Notes under the pieces: generated by a model
Databases searched by the model: none
The model's input: the letters and a program-made list of their open reading frames with translations, nothing else
Told to the model about the DNA's origin: nothing
NCBI GenBank assembly: GCA_902363835.1
Contig: CABJBM010000015.1
Coordinates: 62,001 to 126,000 of the forward strand
Source of the DNA: Lachnospiraceae bacterium
Lineage (GTDB): Bacteria; Bacillota; Clostridia; Lachnospirales; Lachnospiraceae
Reading direction: 5' to 3'
Length of the DNA stretch: 64,000 nucleotides
Part shown: positions 27,232 to 37,250 of the stretch, in pieces
How the letters are laid out: each line of letters opens with the position of its first letter
Position numbering within the stretch: the first letter of the stretch is position 1
Translations under genes and position numbers: made by a program

Positions 27232-28095
27232 ATGGAGCGCTTAAACAGAAGTGAAAAGATATTTAAGGTTTTTTCCTATACAATGGTTATCATCTTTGCA
27301 TTGCTTGCCCTGTATCCGGTTTTGTATGCATTCAGCGTATCAATCAGCGGAAAGGTAGCATATGAAAGCGGTCAGATTGTACTCCTTCCAAAGGAAGTGA
27401 CATTTCAGGCCTACGATATGGTGCTGCATAACAAAGGCTTTTGGATCGCATATACCAATACCCTGTTCTATACCGTACTTGGTACTGCCTGGAGTATGGC
27501 AATTTCCATTACAGGCGCTTATGCACTGCAGAAAACAAAACTGATGTTCAGAAGGCAATGGAACTTTTTACTGGTATTTACCATGTGGTTCAGTGCCGGA
27601 ATGATTCCCCTGTATTTAAATTATAAGACCATGCATGTGGATAACCGGTGGGGAATGATTATTGCCTTTGGTATCCAGGCATATAACATTATTCTTCTCA
27701 GAAATTATTTCAGCAGCATTCCAAAAGAGATAGAAGAAGCGGCAATTATGGATGGAGCCAATGAGTTTCAGATGCTTGGAAAGGTTTACATACCAATGTC
27801 CACTGCCAGCATTGCGACAGTGACGTTATTTTATGCCATTTCAAGATGGAATGGTTACTACTGGTCAAGGATGCTGCTGGCAAATCCTTATGAGCAGCCG
27901 CTGCAGGTATATTTAAGGCAGTTGATTGAAAACTATCAGAAACTATATGATGAATCTCCGGTTAATCTTGCATATTCGGCGGACAGTCTGGCTTATGCCA
28001 TTATTATATGCTCGATCATCCCAGTGTTGGTTATTTACCCGTATATTCAAAAATACTTTGCAAAAGGTGTGAATATGGGGGGAGTAAAAGGATAA
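27232..28095 (+). CDS. Oligosaccharide ABC permease, YtcP/LplC type
   Basis: A 287-residue permease from ATG 27232 (GGAAAGGCGG upstream; the open frame extends to 27166 without a better site). It has six predicted membrane segments, the EAA loop EIEEAAIMDGANEFQMLGKVYIP, and the YtcP-type ending YFAKGVNMGGVKG. It partners the LplB-type permease. Confidence 0.9.
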   Translation: MERLNRSEKIFKVFSYTMVIIFALLALYPVLYAFSVSISGKVAYESGQIVLLPKEVTFQAYDMVLHNKGFWIAYTNTLFYTVLGTAWSMAISITGAYALQKTKLMFRRQWNFLLVFTMWFSAGMIPLYLNYKTMHVDNRWGMIIAFGIQAYNIILLRNYFSSIPKEIEEAAIMDGANEFQMLGKVYIPMSTASIATVTLFYAISRWNGYYWSRMLLANPYEQPLQVYLRQLIENYQKLYDESPVNLAYSADSLAYAIIICSIIPVLVIYPYIQKYFAKGVNMGGVKG

Positions 28096-28133
28096 ATGAT
28101 TTATTCGCCATAATGGCAGAAGGAGGATTTTTT

Positions 28134-30236
28134 ATGAGGAAAAAAGTAGCAGGGGGTATTCTGTGTGCCGTTATGCTTGCATCGGCGTTAACCGGATGCG
28201 GTTCTTCCGTTGTGGACCAGGCATCAACCCGGGCAGCAGCAGAAACACAACCGGAAACCAGTGAGGAAGCAGGTGATAAAACCGATTTAACGGAAACGGT
28301 TCAATTAAAATTTAATATTGCCAATGGAAATAAGTCAAGAACCATGACTTATAATCAGGAATCTCCATTAACCCTGCCGGATGGCACTGTTGTAACAGCC
28401 GGAATGCTCAAACCCATGTGGTCTTATATGGAAAAGGAATTAAACAGCAAGTTTTCAGATGCAACGGTGCAGGATGTAAAAGCAAGTGATATGATTCAGA
28501 CTGAATCCACATCAAACTTTTCCGGCGCCAATATCTACGGAGGCGAATCAATTGCAGAACGCCTTATGTTTTATGGAACAGAAGGGAAATTTGCGAATCT
28601 GACTGAAATGATGAAAACCGGCTATATGCCTAATTTTAAAGAATACTTATCAAAGAATCCTGACGTTAAGTCTGCGATCACCGCTTACGACGGAAATATT
28701 TATCATGTACCTTATATTGCGGAGCTGAACCAGATAGCAAGGACCTTTGTGATCCGGGAGTCCTGGGTTACCGGACTGTTAGATGGAGAAGGTGCTGCCT
28801 ATGATAAGAATCCCTTTGATGTGCATTATAAAGGATTCTATGTGGAAAATAACCGCAGAACAGGAGAAAACGGCGGCACGGTTACTCCTAAAGAAGGAAT
28901 TGACATTGTAAAGAAAACGGACCAGGATATCATTGAAATTCAGAATGCACTGGAAGTGAAAAATGGTGAAACCTTAACAAAGGCGTTGATCCAGTACATT
29001 AAAGATAATTACGATTACAGCAGCCCGTCAGAATTATTCCTGGGGGAAAAGGCTGCCTATGACATTGATGAGATGATCGCCCTGATGCGCTGTATTAAAG
29101 CAAATCCGACCCTTCTGACCAATGGAAAGGCAAATGTTGTGTGGCCTCTTTTTGTGAGGCAGTCCAACTACCGTGAGGATTTACTCCGGTTATCTACATA
29201 CTTTGACGGCGTGAAGGTCCATGGAGCAGACTCCTATTCCGCAAGGTGGTATATTGACGAGAACGGGCATATCCAGTACACCTACTCAAAAGACGGCGTG
29301 TACAATATTTTACAGTATTTATCCATGATGGAAGCAGAAGGACTGATCTATTCCGACGCTTATGATCTGACTGAAAAGACCAATTACCGTTCTACCTTAT
29401 GGGGAACTGATGATGGAGAAGCTCCATCCTTTGGATTTATGACTTACGATTGGATTGCTTCCTCCACATCGGATTCCTTAAATCCCGATACGGTTGTAAT
29501 TCTGCCTCCGGTTGCAAAGGTGAATGGTGCATGGCAGTATTATCTGGATAATGGAAGAGCCATTAAGCCGGACGGCTGGGCAATTTCCGTAGCAGGCTCT
29601 ACGGAAGACCAGATCCACAGGGCATGTGCAGTGATGGATTACCTCTTTACAGAAGAAGGAGGCAGATTGCAGAATTATGGATTGCCTATGAATCTGGAGC
29701 AGGGAAAAGATTATACAGGACCGGATGGATTAAAATATCCCTTATTCACTGACTGGGTATATGAAACTTCAGGCAAAGTGGCAAAAGGAGATTTGTCCAC
29801 ATTTTTAAGAGACTGGATGGGTTGTCTGCTGCCCATTGGATATCAGAAAGAAATCGGATTTGAATATCAGTATACTTCTGAACGGGGATTTGAAGGCTGG
29901 GCTCTTCTGCAAAATTCAACAACCAACTTTGCTACTTATGCAGGAAAAGGAATGAGCGGGGATAATCCGAATTATTATAAGATGGTACCGCCGGTCTTCT
30001 CCCTGACTTCCAGACAGAAAGAAACGGTTTCAGATACAACCTCCCTGGATACCGATGATATTGTGGAATTCATGTTTAATATCGTCCGTTATCAGGCAAA
30101 AGGCAATGCGCCGCAGGGAGCGGTAGTAGCAAAAAGCTACGACGAGTATCTGGCAGAATTTAAGAAGCGGGGACTTGATATTTATGAAGAAACATATCAG
30201 GCGGCCTATGATGTTATGACATCGGATAAACAGTAG
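28134..30236 (+). CDS. Large oligosaccharide-binding lipoprotein (LplA type)
   Basis: A 700-residue lipoprotein from ATG 28134, with AGGAGG 8 bases upstream. The signal peptide ends in ALTGC (lipobox). An open frame to 28008 exists but runs inside the permease gene. The length is far above that of ordinary sugar-binding proteins and is typical of LplA-like proteins paired with LplB/YtcP permeases. Ligands are probably oligosaccharides produced by extracellular lyases. A hairpin follows the stop. Confidence 0.88.
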   Translation: MRKKVAGGILCAVMLASALTGCGSSVVDQASTRAAAETQPETSEEAGDKTDLTETVQLKFNIANGNKSRTMTYNQESPLTLPDGTVVTAGMLKPMWSYMEKELNSKFSDATVQDVKASDMIQTESTSNFSGANIYGGESIAERLMFYGTEGKFANLTEMMKTGYMPNFKEYLSKNPDVKSAITAYDGNIYHVPYIAELNQIARTFVIRESWVTGLLDGEGAAYDKNPFDVHYKGFYVENNRRTGENGGTVTPKEGIDIVKKTDQDIIEIQNALEVKNGETLTKALIQYIKDNYDYSSPSELFLGEKAAYDIDEMIALMRCIKANPTLLTNGKANVVWPLFVRQSNYREDLLRLSTYFDGVKVHGADSYSARWYIDENGHIQYTYSKDGVYNILQYLSMMEAEGLIYSDAYDLTEKTNYRSTLWGTDDGEAPSFGFMTYDWIASSTSDSLNPDTVVILPPVAKVNGAWQYYLDNGRAIKPDGWAISVAGSTEDQIHRACAVMDYLFTEEGGRLQNYGLPMNLEQGKDYTGPDGLKYPLFTDWVYETSGKVAKGDLSTFLRDWMGCLLPIGYQKEIGFEYQYTSERGFEGWALLQNSTTNFATYAGKGMSGDNPNYYKMVPPVFSLTSRQKETVSDTTSLDTDDIVEFMFNIVRYQAKGNAPQGAVVAKSYDEYLAEFKKRGLDIYEETYQAAYDVMTSDKQ

Positions 30237-30245
30237 TTAAACCGG

Positions 30246-30266
30246 GGGAGGAGGTTTCCTCCTCCC
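30246..30266 (+). other. Intercistronic hairpin after the binding-protein gene
   Basis: A perfect 9-bp stem GGGAGGAGG (30246-30254) / CCTCCTCCC (30258-30266) has a 3-base loop and no T run. It overlaps a purine-rich, Shine-Dalgarno-like segment. Confidence 0.65.
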
Positions 30267-30286
30267 TTATAAAAAGGTGGGAGCTG

Positions 30287-30838
30287 ATGATGCAGAAGTG
30301 CTTAAAAACTCAAAGATTAGCAGCAGGATTATATACCGGGATCGTAATCATTGTATTCATCTATACTCTTTGTTTTATGACAGAGTATAAAGACTTGTTC
30401 GGATTGAAATTAACGCAGAATGATCAGATTTCCTTTTTCCATGATTACATCCTGCAGATATTTAATAAACAGATTTTTACCTTTGCGGTATTTGGCGTTA
30501 TCGTAATTTTACTTTCCTTTCTGCTGGAGACTTTCGGTAAAATACCGGATAAATTTGCTTTAATCATAATGGAGCTGTCACTGCTTTTCTGCTGCGCATG
30601 TTCCGCTTATGCCTTATTTAATCTTCAGGCAATTGAAAGCTATTATGCCGGCTTGGATTTCCAATATTTGCGGTTAGAAAGTGCAGGCGATTATAAGCCC
30701 CATTTTACCACGTTCCGAATTGGATTGGGAATCTATATTTCCTATATTCTCTGCTGTGCTTATTATATCGTTGCCATTGGCAGAAGCCATTTTAAATTCC
30801 AGAAGAATCAGAAAAAGAGGAGCACAAGGAATGGATAA
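30287..30838 (+). CDS. Four-TM membrane protein of the lyase operon
   Basis: A 183-residue protein with four hydrophobic segments and a Lys/Arg-rich C terminus (FKFQKNQKKRSTRNG), probably cytoplasmic. I recognise no family. GGTGGGAG precedes the ATG. It overlaps the next gene by 8 bases and is one of five small membrane proteins interleaved with the importer. Confidence 0.6.
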   Translation: MMQKCLKTQRLAAGLYTGIVIIVFIYTLCFMTEYKDLFGLKLTQNDQISFFHDYILQIFNKQIFTFAVFGVIVILLSFLLETFGKIPDKFALIIMELSLLFCCACSAYALFNLQAIESYYAGLDFQYLRLESAGDYKPHFTTFRIGLGIYISYILCCAYYIVAIGRSHFKFQKNQKKRSTRNG

Positions 30839-31280
30839 TCGGTTGCTTGAAAAAGAAAAAAAGGCATACGTGTCATTATATAAAAAGGATGTGCTGCCAT
30901 ATTCACTGATACTGTGTGCCATATTGGCTGAACTCATCTATGATATTATGGTTCTGGATGTTATGCCGGTAAGTTACCTGATGGGAGTTACGGTAATGAT
31001 TAATATTGTGATATTGTTTGTACTTTTTACCTGTGCCGTAAAGGTCAATATTTATCACAAAAGATGGGCAATCATTGCTGTTTTTCTTGGTATTTACATG
31101 CTGTTCAGAATGTCTGTGCTGGTTCCCCTTGTGTTAAAGCCATATGCCAGACACATGGAGATTGCAGCTGCAAATCTTTTGGGAGGAGTCATACTTCTGG
31201 CGGCCGGCTTTATCAGCCTGCAGCACGCCAACAGAAGACAAAGGCTTCAGGAACAGTTAAAGCAGTCAGATGCCAGCTAG
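30831..31280 (+). CDS. Four-TM membrane protein of the lyase operon
   Basis: A 149-residue protein with four hydrophobic segments and basic ends. The ATG at 30831 has AGAGGAGCACAAGG upstream; the longer open frame to 30681 lies within the previous gene. No family is recognised. It precedes the ATPase gene by 15 bases. Confidence 0.6.
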   Translation: MDNRLLEKEKKAYVSLYKKDVLPYSLILCAILAELIYDIMVLDVMPVSYLMGVTVMINIVILFVLFTCAVKVNIYHKRWAIIAVFLGIYMLFRMSVLVPLVLKPYARHMEIAAANLLGGVILLAAGFISLQHANRRQRLQEQLKQSDAS

Positions 31281-31295
31281 GATGAGGTGAAAAGT

Positions 31296-32399
31296 ATGGG
31301 AAAACTCCTGTTTAAAAATATGAGTAAAGCTTATGCAAATGGATTTTGCGCGGTCAATAATTTCAATTTAGAGATTGAGGATGGGGAATTTATTGTCCTT
31401 GTGGGACCGTCAGGCTGCGGAAAGTCCACAATCCTGCGCATGATTGCAGGACTGGAAAAGATATCCGACGGGGATTTAATTCTGGATGATAAGGTGATTA
31501 ATAAATGTCCGCCGGTAGAACGGGATATTGCGGTGGTATTTCAGGATTATGCCCTGTACGGCAATATGACGGTTTATGACAATGTAGGGATGAGCCTCCG
31601 TGTCAGACATGAAAAGGATACGGTTATTTATGACAAGGTAAAGGAAGCTTCCGGAATTTTAAGAATTGAAGACCTGTTAAAACGTTTGCCAGGACAATTA
31701 TCCGGAGGACAGAAACAGAGAGTGGCTCTGGCCAGGTCCGTGGTAAGAAAGCCAAGGGTATTTCTCATGGATGAGCCCTTGTCAAACCTGGATGCAAAGC
31801 TGAGAACAAGTACAAGGGCTGAAATTGTAAGGCTTCAGAGGGAATTAAAGGTCACCACAATTTATGTAACTCATGACCAGACAGAAGCCATGACAATGGC
31901 GGACCGTATGGTGGTTTTAAAAGACGGGATCATCCAGCAGGTAGGAACTCCAAATGAAATTTATTATGAGCCCTGCAATTTATTTGTAGCAGGTTTTATA
32001 GGAGCGCCTCAGATGAATTTCATTGAAGGAAGGGTTAAAGGCAGCCGGTTTGAGTTTGGTTCCCATGCGCTTATTCTGCCTCAGAACATTACAGAATCCT
32101 TAAAAAAATATTCAGGCAGGGAGCTTATATTAGGGATCAGGCCGGAACAGTTTTCAATTTCTGATGAGAAAGATAACAATACGGTTGCAGGAGAATTGGA
32201 GAACAAAGAATTTTTAGGCAATTGTTATATTCTGTATGTAAGAATCGGAGAATCGGTTCTGGCATGCCAGATTGAAAGCATGGAGGACAGCTTTGACAAG
32301 CAGGTCAACATCCACTTTGGAATGGAACATATCTATTTTTTTGATAAGGAGACAACAGAATTAGTGATGCATGCAAAGGCGGAGGAGAATGATGAGTAA
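31296..32399 (+). CDS. Carbohydrate ABC transporter ATPase, MsmX/UgpC type
   Basis: A 367-residue nucleotide-binding subunit: Walker A GPSGCGKST (37-45), signature LSGGQKQR, Walker B VFLMDEP, H-loop VTHDQTEAMTMADR, and a C-terminal TOBE-type regulatory domain (about 240-360). The ATG at 31296 has GAGGTG 6 bases upstream. MsmX-like ATPases energise several importers in Firmicutes. Two other importers in this window (13914 and 41677 operons) lack an ATPase, so this subunit could serve them too (inference). Confidence 0.92.
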   Translation: MGKLLFKNMSKAYANGFCAVNNFNLEIEDGEFIVLVGPSGCGKSTILRMIAGLEKISDGDLILDDKVINKCPPVERDIAVVFQDYALYGNMTVYDNVGMSLRVRHEKDTVIYDKVKEASGILRIEDLLKRLPGQLSGGQKQRVALARSVVRKPRVFLMDEPLSNLDAKLRTSTRAEIVRLQRELKVTTIYVTHDQTEAMTMADRMVVLKDGIIQQVGTPNEIYYEPCNLFVAGFIGAPQMNFIEGRVKGSRFEFGSHALILPQNITESLKKYSGRELILGIRPEQFSISDEKDNNTVAGELENKEFLGNCYILYVRIGESVLACQIESMEDSFDKQVNIHFGMEHIYFFDKETTELVMHAKAEENDE

Positions 32400-32793
32400 A
32401 CAGTTAACCGGTATAGCGAAAGCGATTATTATAATTTCTTCTCTTGTACATCTGGTATTTACCAATATTCATGTAAAGGCTCTGCTTCTCCTGGAACATG
32501 AGATGTGCGGTTTTATCATGTTCCTGTTTGTACTCATAGGGCTGGTTGCCCTGTTTGAAGCAACCCGTATAAAGAAAAGCGAAATAGCGGAACGGATTTT
32601 TACAGCATTGATATGCTTTGTGACAGCAGGGTCAGGATCCTATCTGGTCATGATTTACCGGAATGCAATTTCAGTTCAGCGCTCCCTTGATGTGAGTGTG
32701 GTAAATCGTGCGGTAATTTTCAGTGGGGCAATTATTTTGGCTTATGTAATTTCCGGTATCCTGCTGATTGCTGATTTAATAAAGAACAGGTGA
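32389..32793 (+). CDS. Four-TM membrane protein of the lyase operon
   Basis: A 134-residue protein with four hydrophobic segments, no family recognised. The ATG at 32389 (or 32392) lies inside the end of the ATPase gene, with GGAGGAG directly upstream, giving an 8-11 base overlap and implying coupling to the ATPase. Confidence 0.6.
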   Translation: MMSKQLTGIAKAIIIISSLVHLVFTNIHVKALLLLEHEMCGFIMFLFVLIGLVALFEATRIKKSEIAERIFTALICFVTAGSGSYLVMIYRNAISVQRSLDVSVVNRAVIFSGAIILAYVISGILLIADLIKNR

Positions 32794-32800
32794 TGGAATT

Positions 32801-33313
32801 ATGACGGGCAGAGAGAAAAAATACGGAAAAAAGAAGATTTCAGACAATGTGAAAGCAGGAATACTCAAGTGGTGGATTGCAGGCATGTGCTACTTTTTTA
32901 TTGGATTTGGCACCCAGTCCGGCATCTTTGCCGATCCCCTGGATATGATTTTTTTCCTTGGACTGGGATTGGGGCTTGCAACATTGTTTCTTTATAATCC
33001 GGTTGCTTACCGGATGTTTGATATAGTGAGAAAAGGGAAAATTTACAATCAATCCTATTTTGAGCGGAGCGGCTGGCAGAATGCAGCTTTAAAGCTGGCA
33101 GAAATCTTTAAAAATATGGTTCTTGTATTTTTGATCTATATGACTTACCAAAGCATAAATCTGCTGTTTGAAAGACTGCTTCATCTTCCGGAAGGCACGG
33201 TTACCATTCCGGGAGAACCCATTGGCTTTGCTGTCATTTACACCATTTATTATTACCTGTTAACAGGATTGACGGATACGGTGGCTGAAATGAGGAAGAA
33301 TGAGGGGAAATAA
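32801..33313 (+). CDS. Membrane protein of the lyase operon
   Basis: A 170-residue protein with a basic N terminus (REKKYGKKK) and about four hydrophobic segments, including a glycine-rich one (FFLGLGLGLATLFL). No family is recognised. It starts 7 bases after the previous gene's stop and ends 4 bases before the first lyase ATG. Confidence 0.6.
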   Translation: MTGREKKYGKKKISDNVKAGILKWWIAGMCYFFIGFGTQSGIFADPLDMIFFLGLGLGLATLFLYNPVAYRMFDIVRKGKIYNQSYFERSGWQNAALKLAEIFKNMVLVFLIYMTYQSINLLFERLLHLPEGTVTIPGEPIGFAVIYTIYYYLLTGLTDTVAEMRKNEGK

Positions 33314-33317
33314 AAGC

Positions 33318-35294
33318 ATGAGCAATCTGGTGTTTATTGGTGATTTAGGGCCTTACAAAGAACAGATTAAAGGCGTGAGAAAAAAACAGTATCAAAGGCT
33401 GCTTGAGCAGGCTGACCGGTATGAAGCATATGAATTGCCTGCACAGCATCCAAAAGAGAGCACCACATATATGGGGGTTGCAATTATGAACCTTGCCCTC
33501 GCATACTGCCTGAGTGAAGAGGATAAGTATCTTTTCCAGGCAAAGAGGTTCATTGAGGCAGTGTTATCCTATGAGAAATGGGGGAACGCCCATCTGGTAA
33601 ATGTAGATTTATCAGCTTCCTGGATCTTATTTGGGCTGTCCCTGGGATATGACTGGCTGAAGCCGTTTTTAGGGGAAGAAGAAAAAGAGCAGATCAGGGC
33701 TAAGATCAAACATCACGCAGATATCATGTACCAGTACAAATTGGATACTTATGGCCATGGCTGGTCAACCAACTATTATCAGAATCACAACTGGATCAAT
33801 ATGACCGGTTTAGCAGCGGCCGGATATGTGCTTTCAGGGACTTATGACGATGCCATCCAATATATAGAGGAAGCAAAAAAGAATTTTTCCAGAGTATTTT
33901 CCCTTCTTGCAAATGACGGATCAAACTATGAGGGTGTTCCCTATTGGAGATATGGTGGAATGTGGCTGTTTGTATATGCCCATCTCCTTAAAGTACAGGA
34001 GGGCATGGATTATTTTCAAACAAGCAATTATTTAAAACATACCTTTTATTACCGGTTATATCAATCCTGCGGCGACTTTGAGCAGCAGATGAATTTTGGA
34101 GACAGCCATGACCGCCACAGCGGACATGCTCCCTGCGTTTATTATAAGGCAGCAGCAGAGTATGGGGATGGCTTTGCTCAAACCTATGCAAATCTGGTTC
34201 TGGATGAATTCCTTATGGCAGAGGCAGAAAAGAGTAAAATCAAACCAGGTATTTTACCGGAGGCCGCATTTGAATTTCTATGGTATGATCCCGAAGTGAC
34301 GGGAAAGCCCCTTTCTCTTCTTCCCAAAGTGAGGTTCTTTGAAGATTTGGGTTTGTTGTCAATCAGAGAAGACTGGAGCAGAGACAGCAAGGTGCTGACC
34401 ATAAAATGCGGCTGTCCCGGAGGCAGAAAGCAGTGGATGAATGGCTGGGATTTATACCGCAGAGAAGGTGTGAAATGTCTTTCCCTTTCCCACCACCATT
34501 CAGACAATCTTTCCTATATTTTTGCAAGGGGAAGTAAATATCTGACCTGCGAAGACGGATATAACAGGAATCTTATGCCGGATAATCACAATGTAATTCT
34601 GGTAGATAATCAATACACGGATGCAGTCAATGTAAATGACGTATATATGAGCAGTGCCAGAAAAAGGATGGAAAAGGATTCTTCTTATCCCATTGAAGAA
34701 AAATACCGTGGAGAAGTGGTTTACGTTGAGTTTGATAATTCCATGGTTATTTACAAAGGCGAAACCTCCGGCATATACCCGGAAGAACTTGCCATGAAAG
34801 AAGTAAGCCGGCTGTTATTTACCGATCATTTATCCTTTTTCCTGTTTGTTGACGTATGTGTGTCTGAAAGGGATCATATCTACCGCATTATTTCAAATAC
34901 GGATATGCCGGCACAAAAGCAGAACGATCATACCTATTATTATCCTATGGAAACCGGAGGCATCACATATACGGTTCTTTCTGATCAAGGGATCTGTTCC
35001 GACCAGTACACCCAGGAAATAGTCAGTGTAATGACAACCCAGGAGCCGGATAAGCTTTGCAGATCTTTCATCAATACTTTGTCATTTCAATCAGCTTCTC
35101 CCACAAAAAAGCAAACGTTTATGGAATGCTTTACTTTTGATGGAATGAATACAGAAATCACATTTAAAGATGACAAACTGCATGTCAGACACGGAGAAAA
35201 AGACTATCGGCTGATTTTTGGAGATGAAATGTCTGTAAGAATAATAGAGGTCAGCAGCAAAAACGGAGAAAGAAAAAGTTACCGGATTCCGTAA
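33318..35294 (+). CDS. Heparinase II/III-like polysaccharide lyase 1
   Basis: A 658-residue protein with an (alpha/alpha) toroid (about 40-330) and a C-terminal beta-sandwich of the heparinase II/III superfamily. Candidate active-site positions are His157 and Asn158 in QNHNW, Tyr204 in SNYEGVPYW, and His392-394 with Asp396 in SHHHSDNLSY. It has no signal peptide, so it acts on imported oligosaccharides, cleaving by beta-elimination at uronic acids to leave an unsaturated sugar. ATG 33318 is preferred (GAGGGG about 10 bases upstream); 33300 is an alternative. The exact polymer (glycosaminoglycan, alginate or other glycuronan) cannot be told from the sequence. Confidence 0.8.
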   Translation: MSNLVFIGDLGPYKEQIKGVRKKQYQRLLEQADRYEAYELPAQHPKESTTYMGVAIMNLALAYCLSEEDKYLFQAKRFIEAVLSYEKWGNAHLVNVDLSASWILFGLSLGYDWLKPFLGEEEKEQIRAKIKHHADIMYQYKLDTYGHGWSTNYYQNHNWINMTGLAAAGYVLSGTYDDAIQYIEEAKKNFSRVFSLLANDGSNYEGVPYWRYGGMWLFVYAHLLKVQEGMDYFQTSNYLKHTFYYRLYQSCGDFEQQMNFGDSHDRHSGHAPCVYYKAAAEYGDGFAQTYANLVLDEFLMAEAEKSKIKPGILPEAAFEFLWYDPEVTGKPLSLLPKVRFFEDLGLLSIREDWSRDSKVLTIKCGCPGGRKQWMNGWDLYRREGVKCLSLSHHHSDNLSYIFARGSKYLTCEDGYNRNLMPDNHNVILVDNQYTDAVNVNDVYMSSARKRMEKDSSYPIEEKYRGEVVYVEFDNSMVIYKGETSGIYPEELAMKEVSRLLFTDHLSFFLFVDVCVSERDHIYRIISNTDMPAQKQNDHTYYYPMETGGITYTVLSDQGICSDQYTQEIVSVMTTQEPDKLCRSFINTLSFQSASPTKKQTFMECFTFDGMNTEITFKDDKLHVRHGEKDYRLIFGDEMSVRIIEVSSKNGERKSYRIP

Positions 35295-35319
35295 AACAGG
35301 GAAAAAGTGAGGCAAGGGA

Positions 35320-37224
35320 ATGAAGTATGTAAATAACAGGTTTTATGAACTGATGAATGGAAAAAGCGGAAATCGGGAACTGATAGAGGCAATGAAACGT
35401 GAGGTAGATGAGTTTCTTCCCTATTTTTCAGATTCTCCGGACCGGTTAAGCCGGTGGGGCCACTACTATTTCTGTGACGATGACGGAGGAAGGCTGATCT
35501 TTGATTTGAATTCCCCTGGCAGGCATCGGTGTGAAGTGTGCCAAAAGGTGTTTGAAAGTGAAACTTTGGATGGAGTGTGGGTTTATTTTTACCGGAACAA
35601 AGCGGTGATCATGGCGCTGGTATCTGCATTCATTTATAAAGCCACAAAGGAAAAGAAGTATTTCGATTATTCCGTGTCAGTAATGGAGTTTTATGCCAGT
35701 CATTATAAGGAGTTTCTGTTACATAACAAAGAAAATTTAACCGCTGATTCCTATGACACAATGCCCTGGGGATGCGGAAGAATGATGCCTCAGGGGCTGA
35801 ATGAATCCATTGTTGCCATACGTTTTGTCCAGATCATTGAGATTTTAAGAGACGAATTAAGTCCGGAATTTCTTGATTTGATGTATCACAATATGTTTCG
35901 GGAAATGTATTTTCTGCTGGCGCCTCAGGCCACCAGAATTCATAATATCAGCTGCTGGAATCTGTCCGCCATCGGTGTTATGGGGCTGGCATTCCAGGAT
36001 CAGGAGATGATTGATTTTGCATTCACCAGTGAATTTAACATTAGAAAACAACTGGAAACAGGGGTGACAAAAGATTTCTTCTGGTATGAGGGATCCATCC
36101 ATTATAACTTCTTTTTATTGGAAGGAATTACTTATCTGTTTTTGTTCAGTAAGGTTTACAACTATGATTTTGGAAAAACGGGGACTGAAATTTTGCAGAA
36201 TATGTTTGTGCAGGCATACAATTATGCATTTGACAATCAATTCCTGCCAAATCCCAACGATGGCTGGCCCAATTTAAATCTGCGCACATTCAGTTATATC
36301 TATCACACGGCTGCCAGGGCAATGGGAGAAGAAAGCGTAATCGGCAATCTTGTAAAGAACATTGAAGCGTCTGATTCGCTTCGCACGGCCCTGCCTTTGT
36401 CAGAGCCATATTATTGCAGCAACAGCGTCTGCCTGGAAGAACTGCTGTTTAACATTGACTTTGATTATGCGAAATTTACCCCGGTAAAACAACAGTCAAA
36501 CAATTTTCCAAAATCCAATTATGTGATTTTGAGAAATGGAAAATGGAATGGGTTTATGAAATATGGATTGAATGGGAAATCCCATGCCCATCCGGACATT
36601 ATGAATGTGGAATTAATGTATGGAAATCACAGAATATCCAGGGACTTATCAAATGCAGGTTACAGGGCCCGCCTGTGCAATGAATGGCACCGGAAAACCC
36701 TGTCTCACAATACTGTCTGCTGGAATGGAACGGATATTACCTCGGTAAGTCCGGGAGAATGTCTGTATTATGATGAAAATAAAGTAACAGCAATTGCAAG
36801 AGATGTTTATGAAGGTGTTAACTACACCAGGACAATACAGGTCACAAAGGACTCCTTTCTTGATGACTTTTGGGTGGAAAGCGGAGTGAATGGAATTTTT
36901 GATTATGTTTTTCATTTGGAATCCGCTCTCAGCCTGGAATATGATTTAGACATGGAAGATGGGGCCCTGGGGTTTGAGAAAAACGGCTATCAGCATATTC
37001 TTGAAACAAAAAGAGTTAAAACAAAAGAAAACCATGTTGTTCTCCATGCCAGGGTGGAAGATGTAGTGTGGAGCATATGGATAGATCTGACTGGAAATCA
37101 CGAATTATACCTGTTAAAGACATTGGATAATCCGGTCAATCAAACAAGGAATACGATTTTACTTAGAAACGCAGGAACCTCTCCTCATTATCATTTAAAA
37201 ATAATGCTGGAGTCAAAACAATAA
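35320..37224 (+). CDS. Heparinase II/III-like polysaccharide lyase 2
   Basis: A 634-residue second lyase-like protein, only distantly similar to its neighbour. The toroid includes HNISCWNLSA (Asn/Trp) and WYEGSIHYNF (Tyr). The beta part begins near residue 400 with SHAHPD, where His422, His424 and Asp426 are candidate catalytic or metal residues, and WHRKTLSHNTVCWNG. There is no signal peptide. Two different cytoplasmic lyases in one operon suggest stepwise, probably exolytic breakdown of an imported oligosaccharide. Confidence 0.78.
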   Translation: MKYVNNRFYELMNGKSGNRELIEAMKREVDEFLPYFSDSPDRLSRWGHYYFCDDDGGRLIFDLNSPGRHRCEVCQKVFESETLDGVWVYFYRNKAVIMALVSAFIYKATKEKKYFDYSVSVMEFYASHYKEFLLHNKENLTADSYDTMPWGCGRMMPQGLNESIVAIRFVQIIEILRDELSPEFLDLMYHNMFREMYFLLAPQATRIHNISCWNLSAIGVMGLAFQDQEMIDFAFTSEFNIRKQLETGVTKDFFWYEGSIHYNFFLLEGITYLFLFSKVYNYDFGKTGTEILQNMFVQAYNYAFDNQFLPNPNDGWPNLNLRTFSYIYHTAARAMGEESVIGNLVKNIEASDSLRTALPLSEPYYCSNSVCLEELLFNIDFDYAKFTPVKQQSNNFPKSNYVILRNGKWNGFMKYGLNGKSHAHPDIMNVELMYGNHRISRDLSNAGYRARLCNEWHRKTLSHNTVCWNGTDITSVSPGECLYYDENKVTAIARDVYEGVNYTRTIQVTKDSFLDDFWVESGVNGIFDYVFHLESALSLEYDLDMEDGALGFEKNGYQHILETKRVKTKENHVVLHARVEDVVWSIWIDLTGNHELYLLKTLDNPVNQTRNTILLRNAGTSPHYHLKIMLESKQ

Positions 37225-37250
37225 AGAAAGCTGAGAAAAGGAGATTAAAA

